This document shows, one piece after another, positions 37,075 through 46,992 of a DNA stretch of 64,000 nucleotides. Numbering within the stretch: position 1 is the first letter of the stretch; every line of letters starts with the position of its first letter. This stretch comes from Streptococcus rubneri (GTDB lineage Bacteria > Bacillota > Bacilli > Lactobacillales > Streptococcaceae), in the NCBI RefSeq assembly GCF_004785935.1, contig NZ_SRRP01000001.1, positions 434,001 through 498,000 on the forward strand. The letters are read 5' to 3'. Below the pieces are notes generated by a model. The model worked only from the letters and a program-made list of their open reading frames with translations, was not told where the DNA came from and did not search any database. The position numbers and the translations under genes were made by a program.

Positions 37075-38191
37075 GTAGTTCTCCTAATAGTTGATGAATT
37101 GTTTTAATAAAGCTCGTTACTTCGTCAGAAGTATTGAATTCGGAAAAGCTAATCCGAATAGATTCTTTCAAGCGAGGGGACTCAGCCCCATAATAAGCTG
37201 CTAGGACATGGCTGGGTTGCACGGTCCCAGCAGTACAAGCAGAGCCTGTAGAAATTGAGATGCCAGCAAGATCCAAACGAAGTAAAAGGGTATCGTTGCT
37301 CACAGCTGGAAAGCCAATGTTTAATACATGAGGAAGCTTATGGTCAGACCCATTTAGATAATAGTTCAAATCTCCCAAGCCATCTATGAGTTGGTCAGAA
37401 AGATTTTTAATGGACTGATAATGGGAGTCCATCTGTTCGCAGGCTTCTTTAAGGGCTTGAGCCATTCCTACAATCGAAACAAGATTTTCGGTACTGGCCC
37501 GATGTTTCCCCTCTTGATCACCTCCGTGGAGAAGGTTAAAGAAGTTTGGAGTCTTTGCGTAGAGAAAGCCAACACCCTTTGGTCCATGAAATTTATGAGC
37601 TGAAGCACTTAGGAAATCAATGCCTAGTTCATCTGGAGCGACTAAAATTTTTCCAATTGCTTGTACAGCATCGACATGATAGGCTGCAGGATGATCTTGT
37701 AAGAGGTCAGCAATTTCCTTAATAGGTAATAAATCTCCTGTTTCATTATTAGCGAACATAGTAGAAACGAGGATGGTATCCGGACGAAGAGCTGCCTGAA
37801 TATCTTCAGGGCGGATTGTCTGGTTTACTGGTTGGATGACCGTGACTTCAAAACCAAACTGGTCTACTAAATAGTCAATTGGCTCAAGAACAGCGTGGTG
37901 CTCAATGGCAGTTGTAATAATATGCTTCCCTTTGTCCTGATGTTTGAGACAGTATCCTTTGATCACAGTATTATTGCTTTCAGTTCCACCAGAAGTAAAG
38001 GTAATTTGATCGCTTTTGGTATGTAAGCAACTAGCTATAGTTTGGCGAGCATCTCTGAGGAGCTTTTTCGCCTCGCGTCCATGCGCATGCAGACTGGATG
38101 GGTTGCCAAATACAGTTCCCATGGTTTGGGTCATTGCTTCAATAACACTAGGGCTGAGAGGGCTAGTCGCCGCATTGTCAAAATAAATCAC
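37064..38191 (-). CDS. Cysteine desulfurase (NifS/IscS-like)
   Basis: PLP enzyme that removes sulfur from cysteine for tRNA thiolation or Fe-S assembly. The 375-aa product has T-S-G-G-T-E-S-N-N (about residue 68), the PLP lysine in S-A-H-K-F-H-G-P-K-G (about 198) and the catalytic Cys in S-T-G-S-A-C-T-A-G (about 323). The start is GTG at 38191 with AAGGTGA upstream, 10 nt after the prs stop. Together with prs and DUF1831 it forms a minus-strand operon, as in pneumococcus. Which acceptor it serves is unclear. Confidence 0.93.
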   Translation of the reverse strand: MIYFDNAATSPLSPSVIEAMTQTMGTVFGNPSSLHAHGREAKKLLRDARQTIASCLHTKSDQITFTSGGTESNNTVIKGYCLKHQDKGKHIITTAIEHHAVLEPIDYLVDQFGFEVTVIQPVNQTIRPEDIQAALRPDTILVSTMFANNETGDLLPIKEIADLLQDHPAAYHVDAVQAIGKILVAPDELGIDFLSASAHKFHGPKGVGFLYAKTPNFFNLLHGGDQEGKHRASTENLVSIVGMAQALKEACEQMDSHYQSIKNLSDQLIDGLGDLNYYLNGSDHKLPHVLNIGFPAVSNDTLLLRLDLAGISISTGSACTAGTVQPSHVLAAYYGAESPRLKESIRISFSEFNTSDEVTSFIKTIHQLLGELHGI

Positions 38192-38200
38192 ACCATCACC

Positions 38201-39157
38201 TTATTTCTTGTGGTAAGCAAAGAGTGGACTGACCGGTTTTTTCTCCTGGATTCGTACCAAGGCATCTCCAAGTAATTCACTTGCTGTGATGTACTTAACA
38301 TTCTTTGGTTTTTGTTCCTTGGTTGCTACAGAATCTGTAACGAGGATTTCTTTGATTGGAGATTGATCCAGTAATGTTGCAGCTCCGTTGACAAATAAGC
38401 CGTGACTGGATACAGCATATATTTCTGTTGCCCCTTCACGTTCCACAATTTTTGCAGCTTCTGAAAAGGTTTTTCCTGTATTAAGAATATCATCGATTAA
38501 AATAGCTTTCTTTCCAGCTACATCTCCAATAATATACCCTTGATCCCGGCTAGCATCATCTTGAGCGTAATCGATGATAGCAATTGGAGTATCTAAATAT
38601 TCAGCAAGATTGCGAGCTCGTTTGACGCCAGAGTTTTTAGGGCTGACCACAACTACATCAGGACCAGTCAGACCATGCTCTATGTAATGTTCAGCAAAAA
38701 GAGGAATTGTAAACAAGTTATCCACTGGAATATCGAAGAAACCTTGGACCTGAACAGCGTGTAGATCCAAAGTAACGACACGGTCTACCCCAGCTTTTAC
38801 CAACATATTGGCCACCAATTTAGCTGTAATTGGTTCGCGTGGAGCAGCAGTTCGGTCTTGGCGAGCATATCCGAAGTATGGTAGGACAACGTTGACAGTG
38901 TGAGCACTTGCTCGTTGGCAGGCATCTACCATAATCAGCAATTCCATCAGATGATTGTTTACTGGAAAGCTAGTAGATTGGATAATATAAATATCGTATC
39001 CACGAACACTTTCCTCAATATTGATTTGGATTTCACCGTCTGAAAATTGACGTGAGGAAAGTTTCCCAAGAGGGATACCAGCAACATCAGCAATCTTTTG
39101 TGCAATTTCTTGATTAGAGTTGAGAGCGAAGAGCTTCATATTGTTTTTTTCTGACAT
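38201..39157 (-). CDS. prs: Ribose-phosphate pyrophosphokinase (divergent paralogue)
   Basis: Makes PRPP from ribose-5-phosphate and ATP for nucleotide, His and Trp synthesis. The product is 318 aa from ATG 39157 (MSEKNN), which has GAGGAA upstream; an in-frame ATG at 39172 lies before that site. The F-S-D-G-E-I-Q and [11 protein letters not shown] segments are present, and the PRPP loop reads [11 protein letters not shown] rather than the canonical V-D-D-x-x-D-T-x-G-T. This suggests the second, divergent PRPP synthetase typical of streptococci. Confidence 0.93.
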   Translation of the reverse strand: MSEKNNMKLFALNSNQEIAQKIADVAGIPLGKLSSRQFSDGEIQINIEESVRGYDIYIIQSTSFPVNNHLMELLIMVDACQRASAHTVNVVLPYFGYARQDRTAAPREPITAKLVANMLVKAGVDRVVTLDLHAVQVQGFFDIPVDNLFTIPLFAEHYIEHGLTGPDVVVVSPKNSGVKRARNLAEYLDTPIAIIDYAQDDASRDQGYIIGDVAGKKAILIDDILNTGKTFSEAAKIVEREGATEIYAVSSHGLFVNGAATLLDQSPIKEILVTDSVATKEQKPKNVKYITASELLGDALVRIQEKKPVSPLFAYHKK

Positions 39158-39223
39158 GTGTATGTTCCTCATTTAGATATTTTGATCTAGCCCTATTTTA
39201 GCAAAAAATATCAATAATTTCAG

Positions 39224-39787
39224 CTATTTTGCTAAACTTTGAGCTAATCTTGCAACTTTACTTTTAGCTGGCTTCCATTCAATGCCGTTTTCCTTTATAA
39301 ATTTGTGAAAATAGATTTCATCAGAAGCATCCTCAACTTCCATTTCAAGCTCATAATCTTCTTGCGAGTTATAACGGCTACGATCAAAGGCTAAGAGGCC
39401 ATTTTCAATTCTTTTTTCCCGTCTCTCTGTTTCTAAACTTCCCCAAACAGCTAAGTCTTTTACGGGAATGTTATGTTTGATAAGGTAGTCATGAATCTCG
39501 CCTTTTGGAAGCTGATCTTGTGTTAAAAATTGATTGACTTGTGCTTGACTAAGAGATTGATTGTACTCAAAGTGGCCAGCATCTTGAGGAACCTTGAGGG
39601 TTAGCTCAGCTTTTTCAGGCAGAATACGGATCCGTAAGGCCATTTTGAGGTCATGGATAGCATGAGTAGGTGTATCGATATAGTGATTAGTTTGGTAGAT
39701 GACTGCTTGGCCTTCGAAAAAGGGTTCCAAGGCCAGGTATTCCTCCTTGGTCAATAAGGTCTTAAATTCGATTTCTAAATGGTTCAT
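39224..39787 (-). CDS. CYTH-domain protein (triphosphate tunnel family)
   Basis: A 187-aa protein with the family-defining E-x-E-x-K motif near the N-terminus (E-I-E-F-K, residues 5-9) and alternating charged strands expected of a triphosphate tunnel. Family members hydrolyse inorganic or organic triphosphates or make adenylate products. It is divergent from relQ, which handles guanosine polyphosphates; the neighbourhood is conserved in streptococci and suggests a role in nucleotide or polyphosphate turnover, not proven. The start follows AGGAAGAG. Confidence 0.85.
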   Translation of the reverse strand: MNHLEIEFKTLLTKEEYLALEPFFEGQAVIYQTNHYIDTPTHAIHDLKMALRIRILPEKAELTLKVPQDAGHFEYNQSLSQAQVNQFLTQDQLPKGEIHDYLIKHNIPVKDLAVWGSLETERREKRIENGLLAFDRSRYNSQEDYELEMEVEDASDEIYFHKFIKENGIEWKPAKSKVARLAQSLAK

Positions 39788-39882
39788 GCTCTCTTCCTTT
39801 TCTTTCGTTTAGATGCATTTTATGATATAATAATAGCTGTGTTTATTTTATACAAAAAACTTTGAGATGACAAGGTGATTCA

Positions 39883-40554
39883 ATGGCGATTGATTGGGAA
39901 AATTTTTTAGACCCCTATATCCAAGCAGTTGGGGAGCTGAAGATTAAGCTACGTGGAATACGGAAGCAGTATCATAAGCAACAAAAGCATTCCCCAATTG
40001 AATTTGTAACTGGTCGTGTAAAGCCGATTGAGAGCATTATCGAGAAGATGGAGCGTAGAAGTATTTCTGAAGAGAACCTAGCACAGGACATGCAGGACAT
40101 TGCAGGTTTACGGATCATGGTTCAATTTGTCGATGACGTAGACGAGGTCTTGGAAGTTTTGCGGAAACGATTGGATATGCGCGTGGTACAGGAACGAGAT
40201 TATATTCGGCATAGAAAGTCGAGTGGTTATCGGAGCTATCACGTAGTGGTGGAGTATCCTGTAGATACCATTAGTGGCAATGAGACCATTCTAGCAGAAA
40301 TTCAGATTCGGACTCTCTCTATGAATTTCTGGGCCACCATTGAACACTCATTAAATTACAAATATAAAGGAGATTTTCCAGACGAGATCAAGAAACGGCT
40401 TGAAATCACAGCAAATTTGGCTTACCAACTGGATGAGGAAATGGGAGCTATTCGTGATGCCATTCAGGAGGCACAAGCCCTATATGATCCGGTCCATCGT
40501 AAGTTAAACGATGGTGTTGGAAATAGTGATGATACAGATGAGGACTACAGGTAA
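39883..40554 (+). CDS. relQ: Small alarmone synthetase RelQ
   Basis: Makes ppGpp/pppGpp; 223 aa, without the hydrolase and ACT domains of long RelA/SpoT proteins. The synthetase core is visible: [11 protein letters not shown] (about residue 70), [12 protein letters not shown] (about 107-118) and A-E-I-Q-I-R-T (about 141). It overlaps the start of nadK and begins a relQ-nadK-rluD-pta run that is conserved in streptococci. Confidence 0.95.
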   Translation: MAIDWENFLDPYIQAVGELKIKLRGIRKQYHKQQKHSPIEFVTGRVKPIESIIEKMERRSISEENLAQDMQDIAGLRIMVQFVDDVDEVLEVLRKRLDMRVVQERDYIRHRKSSGYRSYHVVVEYPVDTISGNETILAEIQIRTLSMNFWATIEHSLNYKYKGDFPDEIKKRLEITANLAYQLDEEMGAIRDAIQEAQALYDPVHRKLNDGVGNSDDTDEDYR

Positions 40555-41356
40555 AAAGGTTTCGATTATTCGAAATCGGAAACGCCAGAGTGAAGAGGTT
40601 TTTCAACAACTTCGCTACAAATTGAAAAAGAATAATTTTATTTTAACTGAGAAGCATCCAGATATTGTCATCTCCATTGGGGGAGATGGCATGTTGCTAT
40701 CTGCCTTCCATAAATATGAGACCCAATTAGATCGTGTGAGATTTGTCGGCGTTCACACAGGACATTTAGGATTTTATACAGACTATTTAGATGATGAGAT
40801 TGACAAGTTGGTAGAAAATCTCAAGTATGATAAAGGTGCTAAAGTTTCATATCCTATCTTAAATGTGAAAGTCACTTTTGAGAATGGAGAAACCAAGATA
40901 ATGCGGGCCCTAAATGAGGCAACCATCAAACGAAGTGATCGAACTATGGTGGCAGACATGACCATCAATGGGGTCCATTTTGAGCGCTTCCGTGGAGATG
41001 GCATTACGGTATCGACTCCGACAGGAAGCACGGCCTACAATAAGTCTCTGGGGGGAGCAGTTCTTCATCCGACCATTGAGGCCTTACAGATTGCTGAAAT
41101 TGCCAGTCTGAACAATCGTGTGTATCGAACTTTGGGATCGTCAATTATCGTTCCTAAGAAAGACAAGATAGAGATCACTCCAACTCGGCCAGGCTTCCAT
41201 ATTCTCTCTGTCGATAATTCAACTTATTCTTATCGAAATATCGCGCATATCGAGTACCAGATTGATAACCACAAGATCAATTTCGTAGCTAGTCCTAGTC
41301 ACACTAGTTTTTGGAATCGGGTTAAGGATGCCTTTATCGGAGATATTGACGAATGA
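40538..41356 (+). CDS. nadK: NAD kinase
   Basis: Phosphorylates NAD+ to NADP+. The 272-aa protein has G-G-D-G-M-L-L-S (about residues 46-53), the N-E pair (about 122) and T-P-T-G-S-T-A-Y-N (about 154-162). The start is placed at ATG 40538 (MRTTGKK), inside the end of relQ and in line with homologues, rather than at 40511. It shares ATGA with the next gene. Confidence 0.95.
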   Translation: MRTTGKKVSIIRNRKRQSEEVFQQLRYKLKKNNFILTEKHPDIVISIGGDGMLLSAFHKYETQLDRVRFVGVHTGHLGFYTDYLDDEIDKLVENLKYDKGAKVSYPILNVKVTFENGETKIMRALNEATIKRSDRTMVADMTINGVHFERFRGDGITVSTPTGSTAYNKSLGGAVLHPTIEALQIAEIASLNNRVYRTLGSSIIVPKKDKIEITPTRPGFHILSVDNSTYSYRNIAHIEYQIDNHKINFVASPSHTSFWNRVKDAFIGDIDE

Positions 41357-42243
41357 GGTTTGAGTTTATCGCTGACGAACATGTCAAGGTTAAAACCTTT
41401 CTGAAGAAGCACCAAATCTCCAAAGGGCTTTTAGCTAAAATTAAGTTTTGCGGGGGTCAGATCCTAGTCAATGGGGTCGAACAAAATGCCATTTACCTCC
41501 TTGATATTGGAGACAAGGTCTCCATTGATATCCCTTCTGAGATCGGCTATGAAGGCTTGGAAGCAATCGATCGTGATTTAGATATCCTATATGAAGACGA
41601 TCACTTTTTAGTGATAAACAAACCCCATGGTGTGGCTTCGATTCCTAGTGTTCTTCATTCTAATACCATTGCGAATTTTGTGAAGGGCTATTATGTCCGT
41701 CAAAATTATGAAAATCAATTGGTTCACATTGTAACCCGCTTGGATAAGGATACCAGTGGAATTATGCTCTTTGCTAAGCATGGGTATGCCCATGCTCGCT
41801 TGGATAAACAACTGCAAGCTAAGACCATTCAAAAACGCTATTATGCACTGGTTAAGGGAGAAGGCCGTCTGGAAGATGAGGGTGACATCATTGTTCCCAT
41901 TGCGCGTGATGAAGACTCCATCATTACGCGAAAGGTAGCAAAAGGTGGCAAGTATGCTCATACCAGCTACCAAGTTGTTCAGTCTTTTGGTGATATTCAT
42001 CTAGTGGATATCCAGTTGCATACAGGTCGGACCCATCAGATACGCGTTCATTTTTCCCATATCGGTTTTCCACTTTTGGGAGATGATCTCTATGGAGGGT
42101 CGTTAGAAGATGGGATTCTTAGACAAGCCTTGCATTGCCATTCCTTGGCTTTTTATCATCCTTTTTTGGAAGAAGAACTTCGAATTGAAAGTTCTTTGCC
42201 AGATGATTTTAGCCAAGTCTTACAACAGTTATCAAATATTTAA
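41353..42243 (+). CDS. RluD-family pseudouridine synthase
   Basis: A 296-aa RNA pseudouridine synthase. An S4-like N-terminal domain (about residues 10-60) precedes the catalytic domain with R-L-D-K-D-T-S-G (catalytic Asp at about 132) and G-R-T-H-Q-I-R-V-H (about 223). The RNA target (23S rRNA or tRNA) cannot be chosen from sequence alone. Its start overlaps the nadK stop by four bases. Confidence 0.93.
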   Translation: MRFEFIADEHVKVKTFLKKHQISKGLLAKIKFCGGQILVNGVEQNAIYLLDIGDKVSIDIPSEIGYEGLEAIDRDLDILYEDDHFLVINKPHGVASIPSVLHSNTIANFVKGYYVRQNYENQLVHIVTRLDKDTSGIMLFAKHGYAHARLDKQLQAKTIQKRYYALVKGEGRLEDEGDIIVPIARDEDSIITRKVAKGGKYAHTSYQVVQSFGDIHLVDIQLHTGRTHQIRVHFSHIGFPLLGDDLYGGSLEDGILRQALHCHSLAFYHPFLEEELRIESSLPDDFSQVLQQLSNI

Positions 42244-42263
42244 TTTTTTCAAAGGAGAAACTC

Positions 42264-43238
42264 ATGGAAGTTTTCGAAAGTCTCAAAGCCAACCTTGTTG
42301 GTAAGAATGCTCGTATTGTGTTACCAGAAGGTGAAGAACCACGTATTCTTCAAGCGGCTAAACGGATTGTGAATGAAACAGAAGTTACCCCTATTTTACT
42401 AGGGAATCCAGATAAAATCAGCATCTATCTTGAAATTGAAGGCATCTTAGAGGGCTATGAAGTGATTGATCCAAAAGCTTACCCTCAGTTTGAAGAGATG
42501 GTGGCTTCCTTGGTAGAGCGTCGTAATGGAAAAATGACAGAAGAAGAAGCGCGTCAAGTTTTAACTGAAGATGTCAACTACTTTGGTGTTATGTTAGTCC
42601 ACATGGGAATTGTTGATGGAATGGTCTCAGGTGCTATTCACTCGACTGCAGCAACAGTTCGTCCTGCTCTTCAAATCATTAAGACTCGTCCAAATGTAAA
42701 ACGGACTTCAGGTGCTTTTCTCATGGTTCGTGGATCTGAACGTTACTTGTTTGGAGACTGTGCTATTAACATCAATCCAGATGCTGAAGGCTTAGCTGAA
42801 ATTGCCATCAACTCTGCCATTACTGCTAAGATGTTTGGAATCGATCCAAAAATCGCCATGTTGAGCTATTCAACAAAAGGTTCAGGCTTCGGTGAAAGTG
42901 TTGATAAGGTAGTTGAAGCAACAAAACTTGCTCATGAGTTGCGCCCAGACCTCGAAATTGATGGAGAATTACAATTTGACGCAGCCTTTGTACCAGCAAC
43001 TGCAGCTCTAAAAGCTCCAGGAAGCAAGGTGGCTGGACAAGCCAATGTCTTTATCTTCCCAGGTATTGAAGCTGGTAACATCGGTTACAAGATGGCAGAG
43101 CGTCTTGGCGGCTTTGCAGCAGTCGGTCCAGTATTGCAAGGATTGAACAAGCCAGTGAATGACCTCTCTCGTGGATGTAATGCTGATGATGTCTTTAAAT
43201 TGACCTTGATTACAGCTGCTCAAGCGGTAGAACAATAA
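42264..43238 (+). CDS. pta: Phosphate acetyltransferase
   Basis: Interconverts acetyl-CoA and acetyl phosphate. The 324-aa short form lacks the N-terminal regulatory domain of long Pta. Family features include A-I-H-S-T-A-A-T-V-R-P-A (about residue 122), S-Y-S-T-K-G-S-G (about 205) and the late G-N-I-G-Y-K (about 272). AAAGGAG precedes the ATG 20 nt after the previous stop. It closes the relQ-pta run. Confidence 0.96.
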   Translation: MEVFESLKANLVGKNARIVLPEGEEPRILQAAKRIVNETEVTPILLGNPDKISIYLEIEGILEGYEVIDPKAYPQFEEMVASLVERRNGKMTEEEARQVLTEDVNYFGVMLVHMGIVDGMVSGAIHSTAATVRPALQIIKTRPNVKRTSGAFLMVRGSERYLFGDCAININPDAEGLAEIAINSAITAKMFGIDPKIAMLSYSTKGSGFGESVDKVVEATKLAHELRPDLEIDGELQFDAAFVPATAALKAPGSKVAGQANVFIFPGIEAGNIGYKMAERLGGFAAVGPVLQGLNKPVNDLSRGCNADDVFKLTLITAAQAVEQ

Positions 43239-43249
43239 GAATCTAGTTA

Positions 43250-43276
43250 GGCTCAGGAACCACCTGAGTCTTTTTC
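43250..43276 (+). terminator. pta terminator
   Basis: An 8-bp stem with one G-U pair (43250-43257 with 43263-43270) and a run of five T residues. Confidence 0.75.
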
Positions 43277-43314
43277 TGTTTAAAACAGAATTTCTTATTC
43301 CTGTATCATTCTAT

Positions 43315-43322
43315 GGTATACT
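43315..43322 (+). promoter_or_regulatory. mutY promoter (extended -10)
   Basis: An extended -10 TGG-TATACT with TATACT at 43317-43322 lies six bases before the mutY ATG (43329). The mRNA would be leaderless; no ribosome site precedes this ATG or the next in-frame ATG at 43362. Confidence 0.55.
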
Positions 43323-43328
43323 AAGAAC

Positions 43329-44483
43329 ATGTTAGATTTAAAAGATTACGGAATTACCATGTGGGAGGAGAAAAAAATTGCTTCTTTCCGAGAAAAGTTA
43401 TTAGCATGGTACGATGCGCATAAGCGGGACCTTCCATGGAGACGAACGCAGGATCCCTATAAAATATGGATTTCAGAGATTATGCTTCAGCAGACACGGG
43501 TAGATACTGTTATTCCCTATTATGAGCGCTTTTTAGACTGGTTTCCGACGATTGCTGATCTAGCTCAGGCTCCTGAAGAAAAGCTCTTGAAAGCTTGGGA
43601 AGGTTTGGGCTATTACTCACGGGTCCGCAACATGCAGACAGCTGCACAGCAAATCATGGAGAGCCATGGAGGTATTTTCCCATCAAGCTATGAGGCTATC
43701 TCTAAACTCAAGGGTATTGGTCCGTATACAGCTGGTGCGATTTCTAGTATTGCTTTTGGCTTGCCAGAGCCAGCAGTAGATGGCAATGTTATGCGGGTTT
43801 TGGCGCGCTTGTTTGAAGTGGACTATGATATTGGAATCCCGAACAATCGCAAGATTTTTCAAGCGATGATGGAGTTCTTGATTGATCCGGACCGTCCTGG
43901 TGACTTCAATCAAGCCTTGATGGATTTGGGCTCAGATATTGAGTCCCCAGTCAACCCACGGCCTGAAGAGAGTCCTGTTAAGGAGTTTAGTGGAGCCTAC
44001 AAAAACGGGACCATGGATCGTTATCCCATTAAGGCTCCTAAGAAGAAACCTGTACCAGTCTATTTAACAGCCTTTATTATCAAGGATAATCAGGGGCGTT
44101 ACTTGTTGGAGAAAAATGAGCGAGAAGGGCTCTTGTCAGGCTTTTGGCATTTTCCTTTGATTGAAGTGGATAGCCTAACAGAGAACCTAGGGCAATTGTC
44201 TCTACTGGATGGGAAACAGGAAGCGGAGGACAACCCTGAAATACTTTCTTTTGAACAGGACTATGACTTGGTCATCGAATGGCAGGATAGGTCTTATCCC
44301 ATCGTCCAACATGTCTTTTCACATCGCAAGTGGCAGGTTCAACTTCGTTACGGTCTGGTAAAAGAAGGAGAGCAAGAATCAAGTGAATCGACTGTTTGGT
44401 TAAGACCTAAAGAATTTTCGAATTATCCTTTTGCTAAACCCCAGCAAAAGATTTGGACGACTTTTACGGAAAACGAAAAATGA
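43329..44483 (+). CDS. mutY: A/G-specific adenine glycosylase MutY, cluster-less form
   Basis: Removes adenine mispaired with 8-oxoG; works with MutX against oxidative mutation. The 384-aa protein contains the helix-hairpin-helix L-K-G-I-G-P-Y-T-A-G (about residues 127-136) and the catalytic Asp in V-D-G-N-V (about 151), with a Nudix-like C-terminal domain. The segment after D-L-G-S-D-I-E (about 200) should hold four Cys ligands of a [4Fe-4S] cluster, but has none, so this is a cluster-less MutY as known in lactic acid bacteria. The stop overlaps the first bases of the 175-bp repeat. Confidence 0.95.
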   Translation: MLDLKDYGITMWEEKKIASFREKLLAWYDAHKRDLPWRRTQDPYKIWISEIMLQQTRVDTVIPYYERFLDWFPTIADLAQAPEEKLLKAWEGLGYYSRVRNMQTAAQQIMESHGGIFPSSYEAISKLKGIGPYTAGAISSIAFGLPEPAVDGNVMRVLARLFEVDYDIGIPNNRKIFQAMMEFLIDPDRPGDFNQALMDLGSDIESPVNPRPEESPVKEFSGAYKNGTMDRYPIKAPKKKPVPVYLTAFIIKDNQGRYLLEKNEREGLLSGFWHFPLIEVDSLTENLGQLSLLDGKQEAEDNPEILSFEQDYDLVIEWQDRSYPIVQHVFSHRKWQVQLRYGLVKEGEQESSESTVWLRPKEFSNYPFAKPQQKIWTTFTENEK

Positions 44484-44656
44484 GAGTGGGACAGAAATCG
44501 GTAATTCGTTAGAATTCGATTTCGTCGTCCCACCTCCGCACAGTTGAGTAGGGCTGTAAAAGCTGATGAAATCAGCGTAGTAGAGCCCACTCAACCACTG
44601 CGTCTTGCTCGACAATCCAAAGACAATTGAGAGGCTAGGACTTTTGTCCCAGCCTC
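44482..44656. repeat. 175-bp structured repeat, copy B (inverted)
   Basis: Reverse complement of copy A (28187-28361), identical in length and differing at two positions. Both ends fold into hairpins. It lies between the convergent mutY and thioredoxin-like genes, where it can terminate both; the mutY stop codon (44481-44483) is partly made by it. Confidence 0.9.
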
Positions 44657-44663
44657 ATTTCTT

Positions 44664-45011
44664 TTATAGATGAGCGAATACTTTGATTTCTTCTTCCGAC
44701 ATAGATGAGTCGCAGCGAACAGTAACTTCACCGGCTTCGACATGTAGAAATCCAGGAACAGTTGGAATACCATAGGTAGAACGGAAGGCTTGCAAAGCAT
44801 CCAGTTGATTTGGTTCTTCACTATTAATGAAGTAGATATGAGCTTTTGTTTCAGCTACGACAGTTGCTAATTTAGCAGCGAACTTTCGACAGTAAGGACA
44901 AGTCTTGCGTCCAATAAAGAAGGTTGCTGTTTCTTTTTTGTCGATGGCTTCTTGCGCACGCGCAACAGTGGTTACTTCAAGATCTTTAATATCTTCTAAA
45001 AATTGTTCCAT
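44664..45011 (-). CDS. Thioredoxin-like protein
   Basis: A 115-aa thioredoxin-fold protein with the redox motif C-P-Y-C at about residues 38-41 and a cis-proline segment I-P-T-V-P-G (about 82-87). The family is sometimes annotated as bacteriocin transport accessory proteins, but no bacteriocin genes are nearby; a general thiol-disulfide role is equally likely. GAGGTAA precedes the ATG. There is no signal peptide, so it is cytoplasmic. Confidence 0.85.
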   Translation of the reverse strand: MEQFLEDIKDLEVTTVARAQEAIDKKETATFFIGRKTCPYCRKFAAKLATVVAETKAHIYFINSEEPNQLDALQAFRSTYGIPTVPGFLHVEAGEVTVRCDSSMSEEEIKVFAHL

Positions 45012-45081
45012 GAGATTACCTCGCTTTCTTATAAATCTAGTATGCCATAAAGGACGAAAAATTGCTGTATTTTGATACGAA

Positions 45082-45111
45082 AAAAGATGAGATTGGTTGA
45101 TCTCATCTTTT
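45082..45111 (-). terminator. pgm terminator
   Basis: A perfect 12-bp stem (45082-45093 with 45100-45111, loop of 6), flanked by A's on the left, ends minus-strand transcription of pgm. Confidence 0.85.
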
Positions 45112-45117
45112 AATTGT

Positions 45118-46836
45118 TTATTTTACAAAGGCATTGATTTCAGCTTCGATATTAGCAATCTTAGCTTGTGAATCTTCGTTGCTTTCTCCAACAACGGCAA
45201 TGTAGAACTTGATTTTTGGTTCAGTACCGGAAGGACGAACTGCAATCCAAGAACCATCAGCAAGTGTGTATTTCAAGACATCACTTGGAGGAGTCGTTAA
45301 GGCTGTTACAGTACCATCAGCGGCAGTGGATGTTTGTGCTTTAAAGTCTTCTACGACTGTGATTTCTGTTGCGTTCCATTCTTTTGGACCATTTTCACGG
45401 AATTTCGCCATAATGGCTTTGATTTGCTCAGCACCGTCAACACCAGAAAGAGTAACAGAGATTGTTTTTTCAGCATAGTAGCCGTACTCTTTGTAGATTT
45501 CTTCGATACCGTCAGCAAGAGTCAAACCACGAGAGCGGTAGTAGGCTGCAAGTTCAGCAACTACAAGGACAGCTTGGATGGCATCTTTATCACGTACGAA
45601 TGGTTTGATCAAGTAACCGAAGCTTTCTTCAAATCCCATCATGTAGGTGTGATTGTGTTTTTCTTCGAATTCTTGAATTTTTTCAGCGATAAATTTGAAA
45701 CCAGTCAAGACGTTGAACATGGTTGCGCCGTAGCTTTCAGCAATCTTGGTTACCAAGTCAGTGGATACGATTGATTTACATAGGGCTGCATTTTTTGGAA
45801 GAGTTCCAGCATTTTTGTGAGCTTCCAAGATGTACTTAGCCATGATAGCACCGATTTGGTTACCTGAGAGGTTGAGATAGCTACCGTCTTTTTGAAGGAC
45901 TTCAACACCGACACGGTCAGCGTCAGGGTCCGTTGCGACAAGAACATCAGCGCCTACTTGACGACCAAGTTCTTCAGCAAGGGCAAAGGCTGCTTGGCTT
46001 TCTGGATTTGGAGATTTAACTGTTGAGAAGTCTGGGTCTGGAGTTGCTTGCGCTTCGACAACTTGAACAGAGTCAAATCCTGCTTGGGCAAGAGCACGAC
46101 GAGCCAACATTTCACCAGTACCATGCAGTGGTGTGTAGACAATCTTCATGTCTTTACCAAATTCTTCAATTAAGGCAGGGTTGATGTTAACGTCCTTAAC
46201 TTCTTTGAGGTATTCCACATCGACAGCTTCGCCGATGACTTCAATCAAGCCAGAAGCTTTTTCAGCTTCCACATCCGCAACTTCTACAGTAAATGGATTT
46301 TCAATCGCACGGATGTAAGTTGTTAAAGCGTCCGCATCGTGTGGAGGCATTTGGCCACCATCTTCACCATAAACCTTATAACCATTAAATGGAGCAGGGT
46401 TGTGGCTGGCAGTAATCATGATACCTGCGAAGCAGTTGAGGTGACGAACAGCAAATGAAAGCTCTGGAGTTGGACGGAGACTTTCAAAAACATAAGATTT
46501 AATTCCGTGTTTAGCAAGAACTGCTGCAGATTCAAAGGCAAATTCTGGAGAGAAGTGACGGCTATCGTAGGCGATGGCTACACCGCGTTCTTTTTCATTT
46601 CCACCTTTAGATTCGATCAAACGAGCCAAACCTTCAGTTGCTTGGCGAACCACATAGATGTTAATACGGTTTGTACCCGCACCAATCAATCCGCGCATAC
46701 CAGCAGTACCGAATTCAAGGTTTGTGTAGAAGGCATCTTCTTTGGTTTTTTCATCCATGTTTTCCAAATCACGACGAAGGTAATCTGGTAGGTCAGCGAA
46801 ATCAGCCCATTTTTGGAAGTTTTCTTGATAAGTCAT
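45118..46836 (-). CDS. pgm: Phosphoglucomutase / phosphomannomutase family (alpha-PGM)
   Basis: Interconverts glucose-1-P and glucose-6-P and so links glycolysis to UDP-glucose, capsule and teichoic acid precursors. The 572-aa length matches streptococcal PgmA. The catalytic phosphoserine is in T-A-S-H-N-P-A (about residue 145), the metal loop in D-P-D-A-D-R (about 307), the sugar-binding E-E-S (about 405) and the phosphate-binding R-P-S-G-T-E-P (about 510). It stands alone with its own terminator. Confidence 0.95.
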   Translation of the reverse strand: MTYQENFQKWADFADLPDYLRRDLENMDEKTKEDAFYTNLEFGTAGMRGLIGAGTNRINIYVVRQATEGLARLIESKGGNEKERGVAIAYDSRHFSPEFAFESAAVLAKHGIKSYVFESLRPTPELSFAVRHLNCFAGIMITASHNPAPFNGYKVYGEDGGQMPPHDADALTTYIRAIENPFTVEVADVEAEKASGLIEVIGEAVDVEYLKEVKDVNINPALIEEFGKDMKIVYTPLHGTGEMLARRALAQAGFDSVQVVEAQATPDPDFSTVKSPNPESQAAFALAEELGRQVGADVLVATDPDADRVGVEVLQKDGSYLNLSGNQIGAIMAKYILEAHKNAGTLPKNAALCKSIVSTDLVTKIAESYGATMFNVLTGFKFIAEKIQEFEEKHNHTYMMGFEESFGYLIKPFVRDKDAIQAVLVVAELAAYYRSRGLTLADGIEEIYKEYGYYAEKTISVTLSGVDGAEQIKAIMAKFRENGPKEWNATEITVVEDFKAQTSTAADGTVTALTTPPSDVLKYTLADGSWIAVRPSGTEPKIKFYIAVVGESNEDSQAKIANIEAEINAFVK

Positions 46837-46955
46837 AGTGCAACTCCTTATTTCTATAAATTAATCGCTTACATTATAGCATTTTTTTTCTGAAAAAACT
46901 AGATTCAATAGCAATTGTTTTCAAATTTATATGGTAATGCACTAAAAATAAAAAA

Positions 46956-46980
46956 CACACTTTCTTTTAGAAAGTGTGAT
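46956..46980 (-). terminator. Terminator of the coaB-coaC-ECF operon
   Basis: A 9-bp perfect stem (46956-46964 with 46970-46978, loop of 5); on the minus strand a T run follows. Confidence 0.8.
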
Positions 46981-46992
46981 AAAACTGAGGTC

